Assembly: GCF_040276085.1 (NCBI RefSeq)
Contig: NZ_JBELOK010000003.1
Span: forward strand, 62,001-126,000
Reading direction: 5' to 3'
DNA from: Castellaniella sp040276085
Lineage (GTDB): Bacteria; Pseudomonadota; Gammaproteobacteria; Burkholderiales; Burkholderiaceae_B
Length of the DNA stretch: 64,000 nt
Each line of letters opens with the position of its first letter. Position 1 is the first letter of the stretch. A program made the position numbers and the translations under genes. The notes beneath the pieces were generated by a model. That model did no database searches. It was not told the DNA's origin and worked only from the letters and a program-made list of their open reading frames with translations. Positions 49,735 to 59,423 of the stretch are shown piece by piece.

Positions 49735-52656
49735 ATGGACGCCATCTGCATCCGGGGTGCACGCACCCACAATCTGAAAAATATCTCGATCGACCTCCCG
49801 CGCCGCCAACTGGTGGTGGTGACGGGGCTGTCGGGCTCGGGAAAGTCGTCTCTGGCGTTTGATACTTTATACGCCGAGGGGCAGCGCCGCTATGTAGAAA
49901 GCCTATCGGCCTATGCCCGGCAGTTTTTGCAGATGATGGACAAGCCCGATGTGGACGTGATTACGGGCTTGTCGCCGGCCATTGCCATCGAGCAAAAATC
50001 CGCCGGGCACAATCCGCGATCCACCGTGGGCACCATCACCGAGATCCACGATTATCTGCGGCTGCTGTATGCCCGCACCGGTACGCCCTACTGCCCCGAT
50101 CACCATCTGCCCCTGCAGGCGCAAAGCGTCAGCCAGATGGTGGATCAGGTACTGGCACGCCCCGAGGGCTCGCGGCTGGCCATTTTGGCGCCGCTGGCGC
50201 GCGGTCGCGACGACAATCTACCGGCCGAGTGCCGGCGCCTGCAGGCCCTGGGTTTTGTGCGCGTACGCATCAACGGCAATATGCAGGTCATCGACGGCAG
50301 CGCCGCCCCCGAGCCCGTGGAGGGGCCGTGGGATCTGGATGTGGTGGTCGACCGCATACGCGTGCGCCCCGACAGCCGCCAGCGCCTGGCCGAAAGCTTC
50401 GAGACTGCACTGGATCTGGCCCAGGGACGCGCCCTGGTGCTGGATCTGGATTCAAACAAAGAGCAAGGGTTTTCGGCGGCTTACGCCTGCCCAGTGTGCG
50501 CCCGCGGCATGGGCACACTCGAACCCCGCCTGTTCAGCTTCAACAATCCGGTGGGGGCCTGCCCCACGTGCAACGGCCTGGGCCATGTGGATGCCTTCGA
50601 CCCCGAGCAGGTGGTGGCTTTTCCAGAGCTCAGCCTGGCCGCCGGCGCCATCCATGGCTGGGATCGGCGCAACGCCTTCAGCTACGCCATGATGGCCAGT
50701 TTGGGGCAGCATTATCATTTCAGCCTGGAGACGCCGTTTCAGGCGCTGGATGCCGGGATACGCACACGCATTTTGCACGGCTCCGGCGACGAAGAAATCG
50801 CGTTTCAATACCTGGGCGAAGGCGGAGTGCCCACAATCCGGCGCCACACCTTTGAAGGCGTGATCCCCAATCTCGAGCGGCGCTGGCGCGAAACGCACTC
50901 CACAGCGGTGCGCGACGAGCTGAACCGCCTGCGCCACACCATCCGCTGCCCCGAATGCCAGGGCGCACGCCTGTGCAGCGATGCGCGCCACGTGCTGGTG
51001 GGCGACGACCCAGGCCCCGGCGAGCGGCGCGGGCGGGCCATCTACGAGATTGAAGCCTGGTCTCTGGCCGATTGCCGCGCCTGGTTTCAGCGCACGGAGA
51101 TGGGCGGCGCACGGCGCGAGGTGGCCGAGCGCATCATGCACGAAATCCGCGCCCGGCTGGATTTTCTGGATAACGTGGGCCTGGGGTATTTGTCGCTGGA
51201 CCGCAGCGCCGACACGCTGTCGGGCGGCGAATCCCAGCGCATCCGCCTGGCCAGCCAGATTGGCTCGGGCCTGACCGGCGTGATGTATGTACTGGACGAG
51301 CCCTCGATTGGCCTGCATCAGCGCGACAACCGCCGCTTGATCGACACCTTGCACCAGCTGCGCGACCTGGGCAATAGCGTGATTGTGGTCGAGCACGACG
51401 AGGACATGATCCGCGCAGCCGACCACGTGCTGGACATGGGCCCGGGCGCGGGCGAGCAAGGCGGCTATGTGGTGGCCCAGGGCACACCGGCGCAAATTGC
51501 CGCACAACCCGATTCTTTAACCGGCCAGTATCTGGCCGGCACACGCCGCATCGAGATCCCCGTGCGCCGGCCAGTGGCCGACGAGCCAGAGCAGCGCTGG
51601 CTACGTCTGCTGGGCTGTCGCGGGCATAACCTGAAATCCGTGGATCTGGCCATCCCGGTGGGGCGCCTGAGCTGCATCACCGGCGTATCGGGCTCGGGCA
51701 AATCCACCCTGATCAACGACACCCTGGTGGCGGCGCTAAGCCACCGCCTGCATCGCGCCCAGACACACGAGGCGCCCTTCGATCAATTGCAGGGCCTGGA
51801 GCACTTCGAAAAAATCATCAGCATCGACCAGAACCCGATTGGCCGCACGCCACGCAGCAATCCGGCCACTTATACGGGGCTGTTCACCCCGATCCGCGAG
51901 CTCTTTGCCGGGGTGCCCGAGGCACGCCTGCGCGGCTACGATTCTGGGCGCTTCTCGTTTAACGTGAAGGGCGGGCGCTGCGAGGCCTGCCAGGGCGACG
52001 GCATGGTGCGGGTTGAGATGCACTTTTTGCCCGATATGTATGTGCCCTGCGAGGTATGCGAGGGCAAGCGCTACAACCGCGAAACCCTGGACATCCGCTA
52101 CCGGGGCCACTCCATCAGCGATATCCTGGATCTCACCGTGGCCCAGGCGCTGGGCCTGTTTCAGGCCGTGCCCACGGTGGCGCGCAAGCTGCAAACACTG
52201 ATGGACGTAGGGCTGTCGTATATCCGCCTGGGGCAAAGCGCCACCACGCTCTCGGGCGGCGAAGCCCAGCGCATCAAGCTATCCCAAGAGCTCTCGCGGC
52301 GCGGCTCGGATCGCACCCTGTACGTGCTGGACGAACCCACCACCGGCCTGCATTTTCATGACATTGCCGTATTGCTGGATGTGCTGCAGCAACTGGTAGA
52401 CACCGGCAGCACGGTGCTGATCATCGAACACAATCTGGATGTGATCAAAACGGCCGACTGGGTGATCGACCTGGGCCCCGAAGGCGGGGCAGGCGGCGGC
52501 CAGATTGTGGCCCAGGGCACGCCCGAGGTCATCGCCGCCACGGCCAACAGCTACACGGGGGCCTGGTTAAAGCCCCTGCTGGCCGGCCAAGTGGGTGGCA
52601 ACGCAGCCCATCACGCCGGCCATAAGCACGATCCCCATCCCGAGGCCAATCACTAG
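49735..52656 (+). CDS. uvrA: Excinuclease ABC subunit UvrA
   Basis: The 973-residue DNA-damage sensor of nucleotide excision repair is a duplicated ABC ATPase. Walker A sites are GLSGSGKSS (about residue 31) and GVSGSGKST (about 650). Signatures LSGGESQRIRLASQIGSGL and LSGGEAQRIKLSQELSRRGS, and zinc modules CPVCARGMG...CPTCNGLG and CEACQGDGMV...CEVCEGKRY are intact. ATG 49735 (MDAICIRGARTHNLKNI) is the family start; the in-frame extension to 49657 has no ribosome-binding site and overlaps the MFS promoter. I see no CTGT-N8-ACAG SOS box upstream. Confidence 0.97.
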   Translation: MDAICIRGARTHNLKNISIDLPRRQLVVVTGLSGSGKSSLAFDTLYAEGQRRYVESLSAYARQFLQMMDKPDVDVITGLSPAIAIEQKSAGHNPRSTVGTITEIHDYLRLLYARTGTPYCPDHHLPLQAQSVSQMVDQVLARPEGSRLAILAPLARGRDDNLPAECRRLQALGFVRVRINGNMQVIDGSAAPEPVEGPWDLDVVVDRIRVRPDSRQRLAESFETALDLAQGRALVLDLDSNKEQGFSAAYACPVCARGMGTLEPRLFSFNNPVGACPTCNGLGHVDAFDPEQVVAFPELSLAAGAIHGWDRRNAFSYAMMASLGQHYHFSLETPFQALDAGIRTRILHGSGDEEIAFQYLGEGGVPTIRRHTFEGVIPNLERRWRETHSTAVRDELNRLRHTIRCPECQGARLCSDARHVLVGDDPGPGERRGRAIYEIEAWSLADCRAWFQRTEMGGARREVAERIMHEIRARLDFLDNVGLGYLSLDRSADTLSGGESQRIRLASQIGSGLTGVMYVLDEPSIGLHQRDNRRLIDTLHQLRDLGNSVIVVEHDEDMIRAADHVLDMGPGAGEQGGYVVAQGTPAQIAAQPDSLTGQYLAGTRRIEIPVRRPVADEPEQRWLRLLGCRGHNLKSVDLAIPVGRLSCITGVSGSGKSTLINDTLVAALSHRLHRAQTHEAPFDQLQGLEHFEKIISIDQNPIGRTPRSNPATYTGLFTPIRELFAGVPEARLRGYDSGRFSFNVKGGRCEACQGDGMVRVEMHFLPDMYVPCEVCEGKRYNRETLDIRYRGHSISDILDLTVAQALGLFQAVPTVARKLQTLMDVGLSYIRLGQSATTLSGGEAQRIKLSQELSRRGSDRTLYVLDEPTTGLHFHDIAVLLDVLQQLVDTGSTVLIIEHNLDVIKTADWVIDLGPEGGAGGGQIVAQGTPEVIAATANSYTGAWLKPLLAGQVGGNAAHHAGHKHDPHPEANH

Positions 52657-52689
52657 GCAAGGCCCCGGCACCGCCCTATCATCGTCACT

Positions 52690-53373
52690 ATGCGCATTCT
52701 CCTGATCGAAGACGAATCCGAGCTGGCCAACTGGCTGGCGCGCAGCCTGGCGCGCCACGGTGGCTTTATAGTGGATTGGGCCGACGACGCCGAGCTGGCC
52801 GAACGCCGCCTGCGGGTAGAAGAATTTGACGCCATCATCCTGGATCTGGGCTTGCCGGGCATGAACGGCCACGAGTTCCTGCACCGTCTGCGGGCACGCG
52901 ACAACCGCTGCCCGGTGCTGGTGCTGACGGCACGCGACGCGATGTCCGAGCGCATCGACTCGCTGCACGAAGGCGCCGATGATTTCATGCAAAAGCCCTT
53001 CGCCATCGAAGAACTTGAAGCCCGTCTGCACGCGCTGATCCGCCGCAGCCGGGGGCGCGAGCACCCGCGCTGGGTGCTGGGCGACCTGGTGCTGGATATC
53101 GGCAGCCAACGGTTTTTGCACCACGATCAGCCGCTGGGCTTGTCGCCGCGCGAGTTCTCGGCCCTGAAAGTGCTGATGCAAAAGGCGGGAGAGCCGGTGA
53201 CCAAGCAGCAAATGCTGGATCGCATCAGCCCGGACGACACCAGCATCAACCTTGAGGCCATCGAGGTGCTGATCCACCGCCTGCGCAAGAAACTGGCCGA
53301 TACCCAGGTGCAGATCGTGACGCTGCGCGGCATGGGCTATTGCCTCGAGCCCCTATCCGATGCACCCCACTAA
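52690..53373 (+). CDS. tctD: OmpR-family response regulator, TctD-like
   Basis: The 227-residue protein has a receiver domain with acidic pair EDE (residue 8-10), phospho-acceptor Asp in AIILDLGLPGMNG, VLTARD and KPF. The winged-helix output domain has LGLSPREFSALKVLMQKAGE and VLIHRLRKKLADTQVQIVTL. It overlaps the kinase gene by 14 bp. TctD/TctE pairs sense tricarboxylates and switch on adjacent tctCBA genes, and the same arrangement is seen here, 1.6 kb upstream of tctC. Confidence 0.9.
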   Translation: MRILLIEDESELANWLARSLARHGGFIVDWADDAELAERRLRVEEFDAIILDLGLPGMNGHEFLHRLRARDNRCPVLVLTARDAMSERIDSLHEGADDFMQKPFAIEELEARLHALIRRSRGREHPRWVLGDLVLDIGSQRFLHHDQPLGLSPREFSALKVLMQKAGEPVTKQQMLDRISPDDTSINLEAIEVLIHRLRKKLADTQVQIVTLRGMGYCLEPLSDAPH

Positions 53374-54781
53374 ACCGGCCCGCGCCCACAGCCTGCGGGC
53401 CCTGCTGCTGTGGATTTTGATCCCGGCGCAAGTGGCGGTATTAAGCCTTGCCTTGTGGTATTCCAGCCATCAGTTGCACACACAGATCGACCTGGCTTAC
53501 GACCGCTCGCTGGTGGGGGCCTTGCGTGCCATCAACCACAATATTTCCACGGACAGCGGCGGGCTGTCGGTAGAACTGCCCTACCTGATGCTGGAGTTCT
53601 TTGAACTGACCGCCGACAACACGGTGTACTACCGCATCCTCACCGAAGACCTGCTGGCCGACATCGGCAACCAGCAACTGCCGCTGCCCGATGAGGCACT
53701 GGTGTCGGGGGTACCGGTGTTTTACGACCGCAGCTACCTGGGCACCAGCGTGCGCATTGCCGCCATGGCACGGCCCATGAACCCGCCCTTGGCCGGGCAG
53801 CCCGACGGCCGGGTGATCGTGATGGTGGGCGAAGACCGCACCGGGCGCGATGCGGTGATCCGCGACTCGATGCTGCGCAGCGTGGTGCGCGATGTCGTCG
53901 AGGTGCTGGTGTCTTCTGCACTGATCTTTTTTGGCGTGCTGATTGGCCTGCGGCCCCTGACACGCCTGTATCGCAAGCTGAAAACCCGCCGCAGCGACGA
54001 CCTGAGCCCCATCCTGGCCCCCGAACTGCCGCGCGAAGTGCAGCCGTTGGTCAACGCGGTAAACCAGCACGTGGCGCGCCACGCCCGACAAGCCCGGCGC
54101 CAAAGACAATTTCTGGATGACGCCTCGCATCAGCTGCGCACGCCCCTGGCGGTGCTGAACACCCAGCTGGATTACGCCCTGCGTGAACTCGACCCCGCCG
54201 AGGCGCGCACGGCCTTGCTGGCGATGCGCCGGGGGCTGGACCAGGCGCAACGCACCGCTGCACAGTTGCTGGCCCTGGCCCGCGCACAAGAATCCGAGGC
54301 CCAGGCCGAGCCGCATCGGGCCGTGGCACTGACGCCCTTGGCCCAGGATGTGATCCGCCAGATGTACGGCCTGGCCCGCCAAAAACATCAAACCCTGGCG
54401 CTGGAAGGCGCCGAGCTGGACGCCCAGGTAAAGGGCGCCGACTGGCTGCTGCGCGAAGCCCTGCAAAACCTGACAGACAACGCCATCCAGTACACACCGG
54501 TGGGTGGCACCATCACCTTGGGCATCCAGCGCACCGCTGACGCCGTGATTCTGGCCGTGCAGGACACCGGCCCGGGCATGAGCGAGGCGGATATCCGCAA
54601 GGCCGGACGCCGTTTCAGGCGCGGGCAAGCGGGTAAAGGCAGCCATGGCGCAGGCCTGGGCCTGGCCATCGTGCACACGATTTTGCTGCAGTATCGCGGA
54701 CAACTGCGCATCCGCAACACCCACCCGGGCTGCGAAGTGGCGCTGGTATTCCCGCTGCCAGAACCCGGCACCGCCGCCTGA
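53360..54781 (+). CDS. tctE: Sensor histidine kinase, TctE-like
   Basis: The 473-residue membrane kinase has an N-terminal span (ALLLWILIPAQVAVLSLALW), a periplasmic TctE-type sensor domain (about residues 35-165) and a second span (DVVEVLVSSALIFFGVLIGL). The H-box is QRQFLDDASHQLRTPLAVLN, the N-box LQNLTDNAIQYTPVGG, and G-boxes VQDTGPGMSEADI and GAGLGLAIVHTI follow. All catalytic motifs are intact. It probably senses the substrate of the TctCBA transporter in the periplasm. Confidence 0.9.
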   Translation: MHPTKPARAHSLRALLLWILIPAQVAVLSLALWYSSHQLHTQIDLAYDRSLVGALRAINHNISTDSGGLSVELPYLMLEFFELTADNTVYYRILTEDLLADIGNQQLPLPDEALVSGVPVFYDRSYLGTSVRIAAMARPMNPPLAGQPDGRVIVMVGEDRTGRDAVIRDSMLRSVVRDVVEVLVSSALIFFGVLIGLRPLTRLYRKLKTRRSDDLSPILAPELPREVQPLVNAVNQHVARHARQARRQRQFLDDASHQLRTPLAVLNTQLDYALRELDPAEARTALLAMRRGLDQAQRTAAQLLALARAQESEAQAEPHRAVALTPLAQDVIRQMYGLARQKHQTLALEGAELDAQVKGADWLLREALQNLTDNAIQYTPVGGTITLGIQRTADAVILAVQDTGPGMSEADIRKAGRRFRRGQAGKGSHGAGLGLAIVHTILLQYRGQLRIRNTHPGCEVALVFPLPEPGTAA

Positions 54782-54989
54782 CACAAACCCGCCTGACACG
54801 CCCACGGCACGCCCCTTGGCGCGCCAGGATAATCCATACATTAAAAAGGGCGATAGATCGGGGTTATCCCGTATTTGTGCGATTTTGAAAGCTAATGGAA
54901 AGCCTCGGCTCTTTAAGGTGCGAGGGGTATCCGGTTGTGTCTGTGTCTGACGACCGGTGATATCAAGCCTAAAACAGGAGACTTTCATC

Positions 54990-55970
54990 ATGACACCCCG
55001 ATCCGTAACGTTGCTGCTGGGCGGCGCCCTGCTTTCGCTGGGCATGGCCGTCTCGGCAGCCCCGTCAAAACCCGAGTGTATTGCCCCTGCCAACCCCGGC
55101 GGCGGCTTTGACCTCACCTGCCGCCTCGCACAAGAAGGCCTGAAAGCCTCTGGTGCACTGACCGATCCCATGCGTATTGTGTACATGCCCGGTGGCATTG
55201 GCGCGGTGGCCTACAACCATGTGATTGCCCAGAAACCCGACGACCCCAATTCCATCGTGGCGTTTTCCGGCGGCTCCTTGCTGAACCTGGCACAGAAGAA
55301 ATTTGGCCGCTACAGCGTGGATGATGTGCGCTGGCTGGCAGCCGTGGGCTCTGATTACGGCGTGGCCGTGGTGCGCGATGATGCCCCCTACAAGGATCTG
55401 AAAGAACTGATGGCGGCCTTCAAGCAGGACCCCACCAAGATCGTACTGGGCGCCGGCGGTACCGTGGGCAGCCAGGACTGGATGAAAGCCGCACTTACTG
55501 CGCGCGCAGCCGGGGTGGACTACCGCAAGATGCGCTTTGTGGCCTTTGAAGGCGGTGGCGATGCCCTGACCGCCCTGCGTGGCGGCCATATCCAGGCCTA
55601 TATGGGTGATGCGGCCGAAGCCTTTACCATGCTGGCAGGCGGCGCCCCCATCCGGGTGCTGGCCGTGTTTGCCGATCATCGCCTGCCGGGCAAGCTGTCT
55701 TCAGTGCCCACCGCCCAGGAAGAAGGCTTTGATATCCAGTGGCCCATCATCCGCGGCTTTTACGTAGGCCCCAAGGTGTCGGATGCCGACTACCAATGGT
55801 GGGTGGACGCCTTCAATAAAACGCAGGCCGATCCTTCCTTTGAAGCCATTCGCGACAAGCAAGGCCTGTTTCCGTTCAACAAGTCGGGCGCCGAGCTGGA
55901 TAAATACATCAAAGAGCGTGTGGCCGACTACACCAAGCTGGCCGACGAGTTTGGCCTGATCCGCAAATAA
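54990..55970 (+). CDS. tctC: Tripartite tricarboxylate transporter binding protein (Bug family)
   Basis: The 326-residue exported protein has a signal peptide ending at VSAAP (residues 1-24). The mature start SKPECIAPANPGGGFDLTCR carries the TctC hallmark loop, with RIVYMPGGIGAVAYNHV, VAFSGGSLLNLAQKKFGRYS and GGDALTALRGGHIQAYMGDA later. It binds a carboxylate in the periplasm and delivers it to TctAB. The 208-bp gap after tctE presumably holds its promoter under TctD control. AGGAG precedes ATG 54990. Confidence 0.92.
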   Translation: MTPRSVTLLLGGALLSLGMAVSAAPSKPECIAPANPGGGFDLTCRLAQEGLKASGALTDPMRIVYMPGGIGAVAYNHVIAQKPDDPNSIVAFSGGSLLNLAQKKFGRYSVDDVRWLAAVGSDYGVAVVRDDAPYKDLKELMAAFKQDPTKIVLGAGGTVGSQDWMKAALTARAAGVDYRKMRFVAFEGGGDALTALRGGHIQAYMGDAAEAFTMLAGGAPIRVLAVFADHRLPGKLSSVPTAQEEGFDIQWPIIRGFYVGPKVSDADYQWWVDAFNKTQADPSFEAIRDKQGLFPFNKSGAELDKYIKERVADYTKLADEFGLIRK

Positions 55971-55990
55971 ACCTTCTACCGGACTTCGCC

Positions 55991-56428
55991 ATGAGTGATC
56001 GTACTGTGGGCTTTTTTGCCCTGATCTTTGCCGGCCTGATGGCGTGGTTCGGCCACGACCTGCAGGCCCCATTTTCCTACGAACCCGTGGGGCCGCGGGC
56101 GTTTCCCATGCTGATCGCCCTGATCATCGCCCTGTGCGGTGCCTGGCTGATGTACAAGCACTGGCACGAACACAGCCACGGCAAGCACATCGACTGGCCA
56201 CGGCTGCTGCTGATGATGGCGTACATCTTTGGGTACGCGATGCTGTTCGAGACGCTGGGCTTTATCTTGGCCACAGCCATTGTCACCGTACTCATTGGCC
56301 GCCTGTTTGGCGGCGCCTGGGGAAAACTGGCGATTAGCGGTGTGCTGATGGGTGTGCTGTTTTTCCTTTTGTTCGACCGTGCCCTGGATGTGGTGCTGCC
56401 CCTGGGCCCGCTGGAGTCTCTGCTATGA
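55991..56428 (+). CDS. tctB: Tripartite tricarboxylate transporter small membrane subunit
   Basis: The 145-residue protein has four hydrophobic segments: TVGFFALIFAGLMAWFGHDL, YEPVGPRAFPMLIALIIALC, LLLMMAYIFGYAMLFETLGF and LAISGVLMGVLFFLLFDRAL. The GPRAFP motif after span 1 is characteristic of TctB. It starts 20 bp after tctC and overlaps tctA by 4 bp. Confidence 0.9.
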   Translation: MSDRTVGFFALIFAGLMAWFGHDLQAPFSYEPVGPRAFPMLIALIIALCGAWLMYKHWHEHSHGKHIDWPRLLLMMAYIFGYAMLFETLGFILATAIVTVLIGRLFGGAWGKLAISGVLMGVLFFLLFDRALDVVLPLGPLESLL

Positions 56429-57969
56429 GCCAGATTTTTGACCATCTCAGCATCGGTTTCGATGTCGCGTTTTCGTGGATGAACCTGCTGGTGGCAGCCC
56501 TGGGTGCTTTTTTGGGCACCATGGTGGGTGTGTTGCCAGGCTTGGGCCCCATCAACGGCGTGGCCATGCTGATCCCCATCGCCTACGCCCTGAACCTGCC
56601 CCCCGAAACTGCCTTGATTTTGCTGGCGGCCGTGTACGTGGGCGCCGAGTACGGCGGACGCATCAGTGCCATCCTCATCAATGTGCCGGGCGAAGCCAGT
56701 GCCATCATGACCACGCTCGACGGCTATCCGCTGGCACGCAAGGGCTTGGCCAATGTGGCGCTGTCGCTGTCGGGCTGGTCGGCGTTTTGCGGCTCTCTGG
56801 CAGCCACCATCGGAGTGATTGTGCTGGCCCCCTTGCTGGCGCGCTGGGCGCTGGCCTTTGGCCCGGCCGAGTACTTTGTCCTGATCGTGTTTGCGTTTTG
56901 CTGCCTCACCAGCCTGCTGGGGCGCCAACCCGTCAAGGGCACGCTGTCGGCTATGCTGGGCCTGGCCATCGCCACCGTGGGTGTGGATGCCAACTCGGGC
57001 GTGTACCGCTACACCTTTGATTCCGTGCACCTCTTTGACGGTATCGACTTCGTGGTGGTGGTGATTGCCCTGTTTGCCATTGCCGAGCTCCTTGAGCTGC
57101 TGGAATCCGCCGTGCGCGGCGAAAACCCGGATGTGCCTCCCAGCACGCGCAAGCTGTTCAACATGACAGAACTGCTCTACACCAAATGGACGGTGCTGCG
57201 CGGTTCTTTGCTGGGCTTCTTTATTGGCGTGCTGCCGGGTGCGGGCGCCAGTGTGGCCTCTGCGGTGGCCTACTCCAACGAGAAACGCTACCAAGAGGGG
57301 CGCGACCCCAATTCCTGCTTTGGCGAGGGCGATCTGCGCGGTGTGACGGCCCCCGAGGCAGCCTCTACGGCGGCGGCAGTGGGCTCTTTTGTGCCCATGC
57401 TTACCCTGGGGGTGCCGGGCTCGGGCACCACAGCCGTGATGATGGGCGCCCTGACGCTGTACAACATCACCCCTGGGCCCGTGCTGTTTGACACCAAACC
57501 CGAGCTGGTCTGGGGCCTGGTGGCATCGCTCTTTATCGCCAACGTGATGCTGTTCCTGATGAACATCCCGATGGTGCGGGTGTTCTCCAAAGTGCTGGCA
57601 CTGCCCAACTGGCTGCTGGTACCAGGCATCCTGTGCATCAGTTATATCGGCGTGTATGCCATCAACGCAGGCACGTTTGATCTCACCATGGCGGCGGTGC
57701 TGGGCCTGATCGGCTACCTGCTGCGCAAAGGCGGCATCCCCATGGCCCCGATGGTGCTGGGCGTGGTGTTGGGCGACATGATGGAGCAAAACCTGCGCCG
57801 GGCCTTGTCCATCACCAATGGCGAACTCTCCATCCTGTGGAGCAGCCCGATTGCCATCGGCCTATGGGTGGTCTCGCTGGCCATCGTGGTGATCCCGCCG
57901 ATCATGCGCCGCCGGTCCAAGGGCAAGCTGTCTGCCAGCGCAGAGGCTGCACTCGAAGGCGAAGATTAA
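56425..57969 (+). CDS. tctA: Tripartite tricarboxylate transporter large permease
   Basis: The 514-residue inner-membrane permease has the family motifs GTMVGVLPGLGPINGVAMLI and, in its second half, GVLPGAGASVASAVAYSNEK and EAASTAAAVGSFVPMLTLGV, the paired P-G-x-G loops thought to form the substrate site. It is last in tctCBA. Its stop abuts the stop of the convergent CoA-transferase gene with no bases between (57969/57970). Confidence 0.93.
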   Translation: MSQIFDHLSIGFDVAFSWMNLLVAALGAFLGTMVGVLPGLGPINGVAMLIPIAYALNLPPETALILLAAVYVGAEYGGRISAILINVPGEASAIMTTLDGYPLARKGLANVALSLSGWSAFCGSLAATIGVIVLAPLLARWALAFGPAEYFVLIVFAFCCLTSLLGRQPVKGTLSAMLGLAIATVGVDANSGVYRYTFDSVHLFDGIDFVVVVIALFAIAELLELLESAVRGENPDVPPSTRKLFNMTELLYTKWTVLRGSLLGFFIGVLPGAGASVASAVAYSNEKRYQEGRDPNSCFGEGDLRGVTAPEAASTAAAVGSFVPMLTLGVPGSGTTAVMMGALTLYNITPGPVLFDTKPELVWGLVASLFIANVMLFLMNIPMVRVFSKVLALPNWLLVPGILCISYIGVYAINAGTFDLTMAAVLGLIGYLLRKGGIPMAPMVLGVVLGDMMEQNLRRALSITNGELSILWSSPIAIGLWVVSLAIVVIPPIMRRRSKGKLSASAEAALEGED

Positions 57970-59421
57970 TCAGGGAAACAAAGCCGGGTGGCGGCGCAGC
58001 GGGCCAGCCGGCCCATCCCAGTGCCAGGTGGCTTCACCCACCACACACGGGGGCAAAAGGCGGCGAGCCGGCCCCCATTCAGTGTCTTCTGCGCGCGTGT
58101 GCGCCGCATCCAGCGGCACCGGCCCAAGGGCCGGTTTTTTTTCGGCCATGCGACCACTGGCCAGCAAAGCAGCCATACGTGCCAGCGACACGCGCCACAC
58201 GCTGCCCTGCCCGGCCTCCCGCCGGTGCAGGCCCTGCATCACGCAAGCAGCCATCCAGTAGCCCGCCGATTGATCCAGCGCCTGCACCGGGAGGGGCTCG
58301 GGGGCAGCCGTGCCGCTTGCCGGCCAGGCGATGCCGGTGCTCATTTGCACCAGGCTGTCAAAGCCTCGGCGGCCACGCCAGGGCCCTGTCCAGCCCCAGG
58401 CATTGAGGCTGACATCCACCAGACCCGGGCGAATCTGCTGACGCACCGACGCCCCCAAGCCCAGGCGCTCCAGCGCATCCGGCCGATACCCATGCACCAG
58501 CACATCGGCTTGTGCCAGCAGTTGAACAAACTGCTCTCGTCCGGCGGCATCGCGTAGATTGAGCGCCGCACAACGCTTGCCCACGGTGACTTCGGGCACC
58601 ATGCCGGGTTCTTCCCAGCCGACGGGATCCAGGCGCAGCACCTGCGCGCCGTAGGCCGCCAGCCAGCGGGTGCACACGGGCCCGGCCAGTACGCGGGTCA
58701 GATCCAGTACCCTCAAGCTGGCCAGCGGACGCAGGGGATCCAGGGGGACATAAACGGAGCGCACAGCAGCAGGCGACAGGGATGATCCAGGCAGCGGCAA
58801 GCCTGGCAGATAATGCACCAGGGGCTCGGCAGCCACCGCCAGCCCCTGTGGATGTTGAGCCCAGGCCTGTGGCGTGCGCAGTGCGGCCGCGCAGGCATCT
58901 GCCTGCACCAGGGCGTCTTCGAGTGCCCAGGCCTGCCAGCGCTGCACCTGTGCAGCCACTGCCTGGCGGGTGGCATCGGCACCCAAGCCCAGTACCTGCA
59001 AGGCACGCGCCCGGTGAAGGGCGGCATTGGCATGGATGCGGATCCAGCCATCACGGGTGCGGTAATCGCCGGTGACGGCATCACGCACTTTGGGGATCTG
59101 CCAGCCGACGGGCTGCAAGGTATAGCCAAACCACGCCGAGGCCAGGGCCACATCCACCTGCACCTGGGGCGGCGCAGACTGCACCCCACCGGCCGGGTGA
59201 TCTGATGCCAATGAAGATGACATGTGGCCGGCCAGCACACAGGCCGCGGCCGCCATGCTGGCGCAGGCCAGATCGGTAACAGGATAAGCAGAAGCCAGCG
59301 CCCCCTGGCCGTGCCACTGAATGTGGCGGGCCGCCTGATGCGCGGCGGGCGAGGCCCCCAGCGCATCCAGAAACGCCTGTAGCCAGGCATCGCGCAGGCT
59401 GGGACAGGCGGGGGCTTTCAT
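57970..59421 (-). CDS. CoA transferase, CaiB/BaiF (family III), rearranged domain order
   Basis: The 483-residue protein carries the class III CoA-transferase core in its second half: LDLTRVLAGPVCTRWLAAYG, TVGKRCAALNLRD, DVLVHGYRPDALERLGLG, VDVSLNAWGWTGPWRGRRGF then DSLVQMSTGIAW with the likely catalytic Asp. Residues before 230 resemble the region usually C-terminal in CaiB (DYRTRDGWIRIHANAALHRA, ACAAALRTPQAWAQHPQG), so the order looks permuted. Donor and acceptor are unknown. It lies 2 bp downstream of dgt and closes the aroK-aroB-dgt transcription unit. Confidence 0.82.
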   Translation of the reverse strand: MKAPACPSLRDAWLQAFLDALGASPAAHQAARHIQWHGQGALASAYPVTDLACASMAAAACVLAGHMSSSLASDHPAGGVQSAPPQVQVDVALASAWFGYTLQPVGWQIPKVRDAVTGDYRTRDGWIRIHANAALHRARALQVLGLGADATRQAVAAQVQRWQAWALEDALVQADACAAALRTPQAWAQHPQGLAVAAEPLVHYLPGLPLPGSSLSPAAVRSVYVPLDPLRPLASLRVLDLTRVLAGPVCTRWLAAYGAQVLRLDPVGWEEPGMVPEVTVGKRCAALNLRDAAGREQFVQLLAQADVLVHGYRPDALERLGLGASVRQQIRPGLVDVSLNAWGWTGPWRGRRGFDSLVQMSTGIAWPASGTAAPEPLPVQALDQSAGYWMAACVMQGLHRREAGQGSVWRVSLARMAALLASGRMAEKKPALGPVPLDAAHTRAEDTEWGPARRLLPPCVVGEATWHWDGPAGPLRRHPALFP

Positions 59422-59423
59422 GG

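Noticed and set aside
53441..55198. 585-codon open frame antisense to tctE
   Set aside because: Low-complexity Gln/His/Ala mirror of the kinase gene, without motifs.
56077..57789. 570-codon open frame antisense to tctBA
   Set aside because: His/Gln-rich composition and no domain; it is the mirror of a real high-GC transporter gene.
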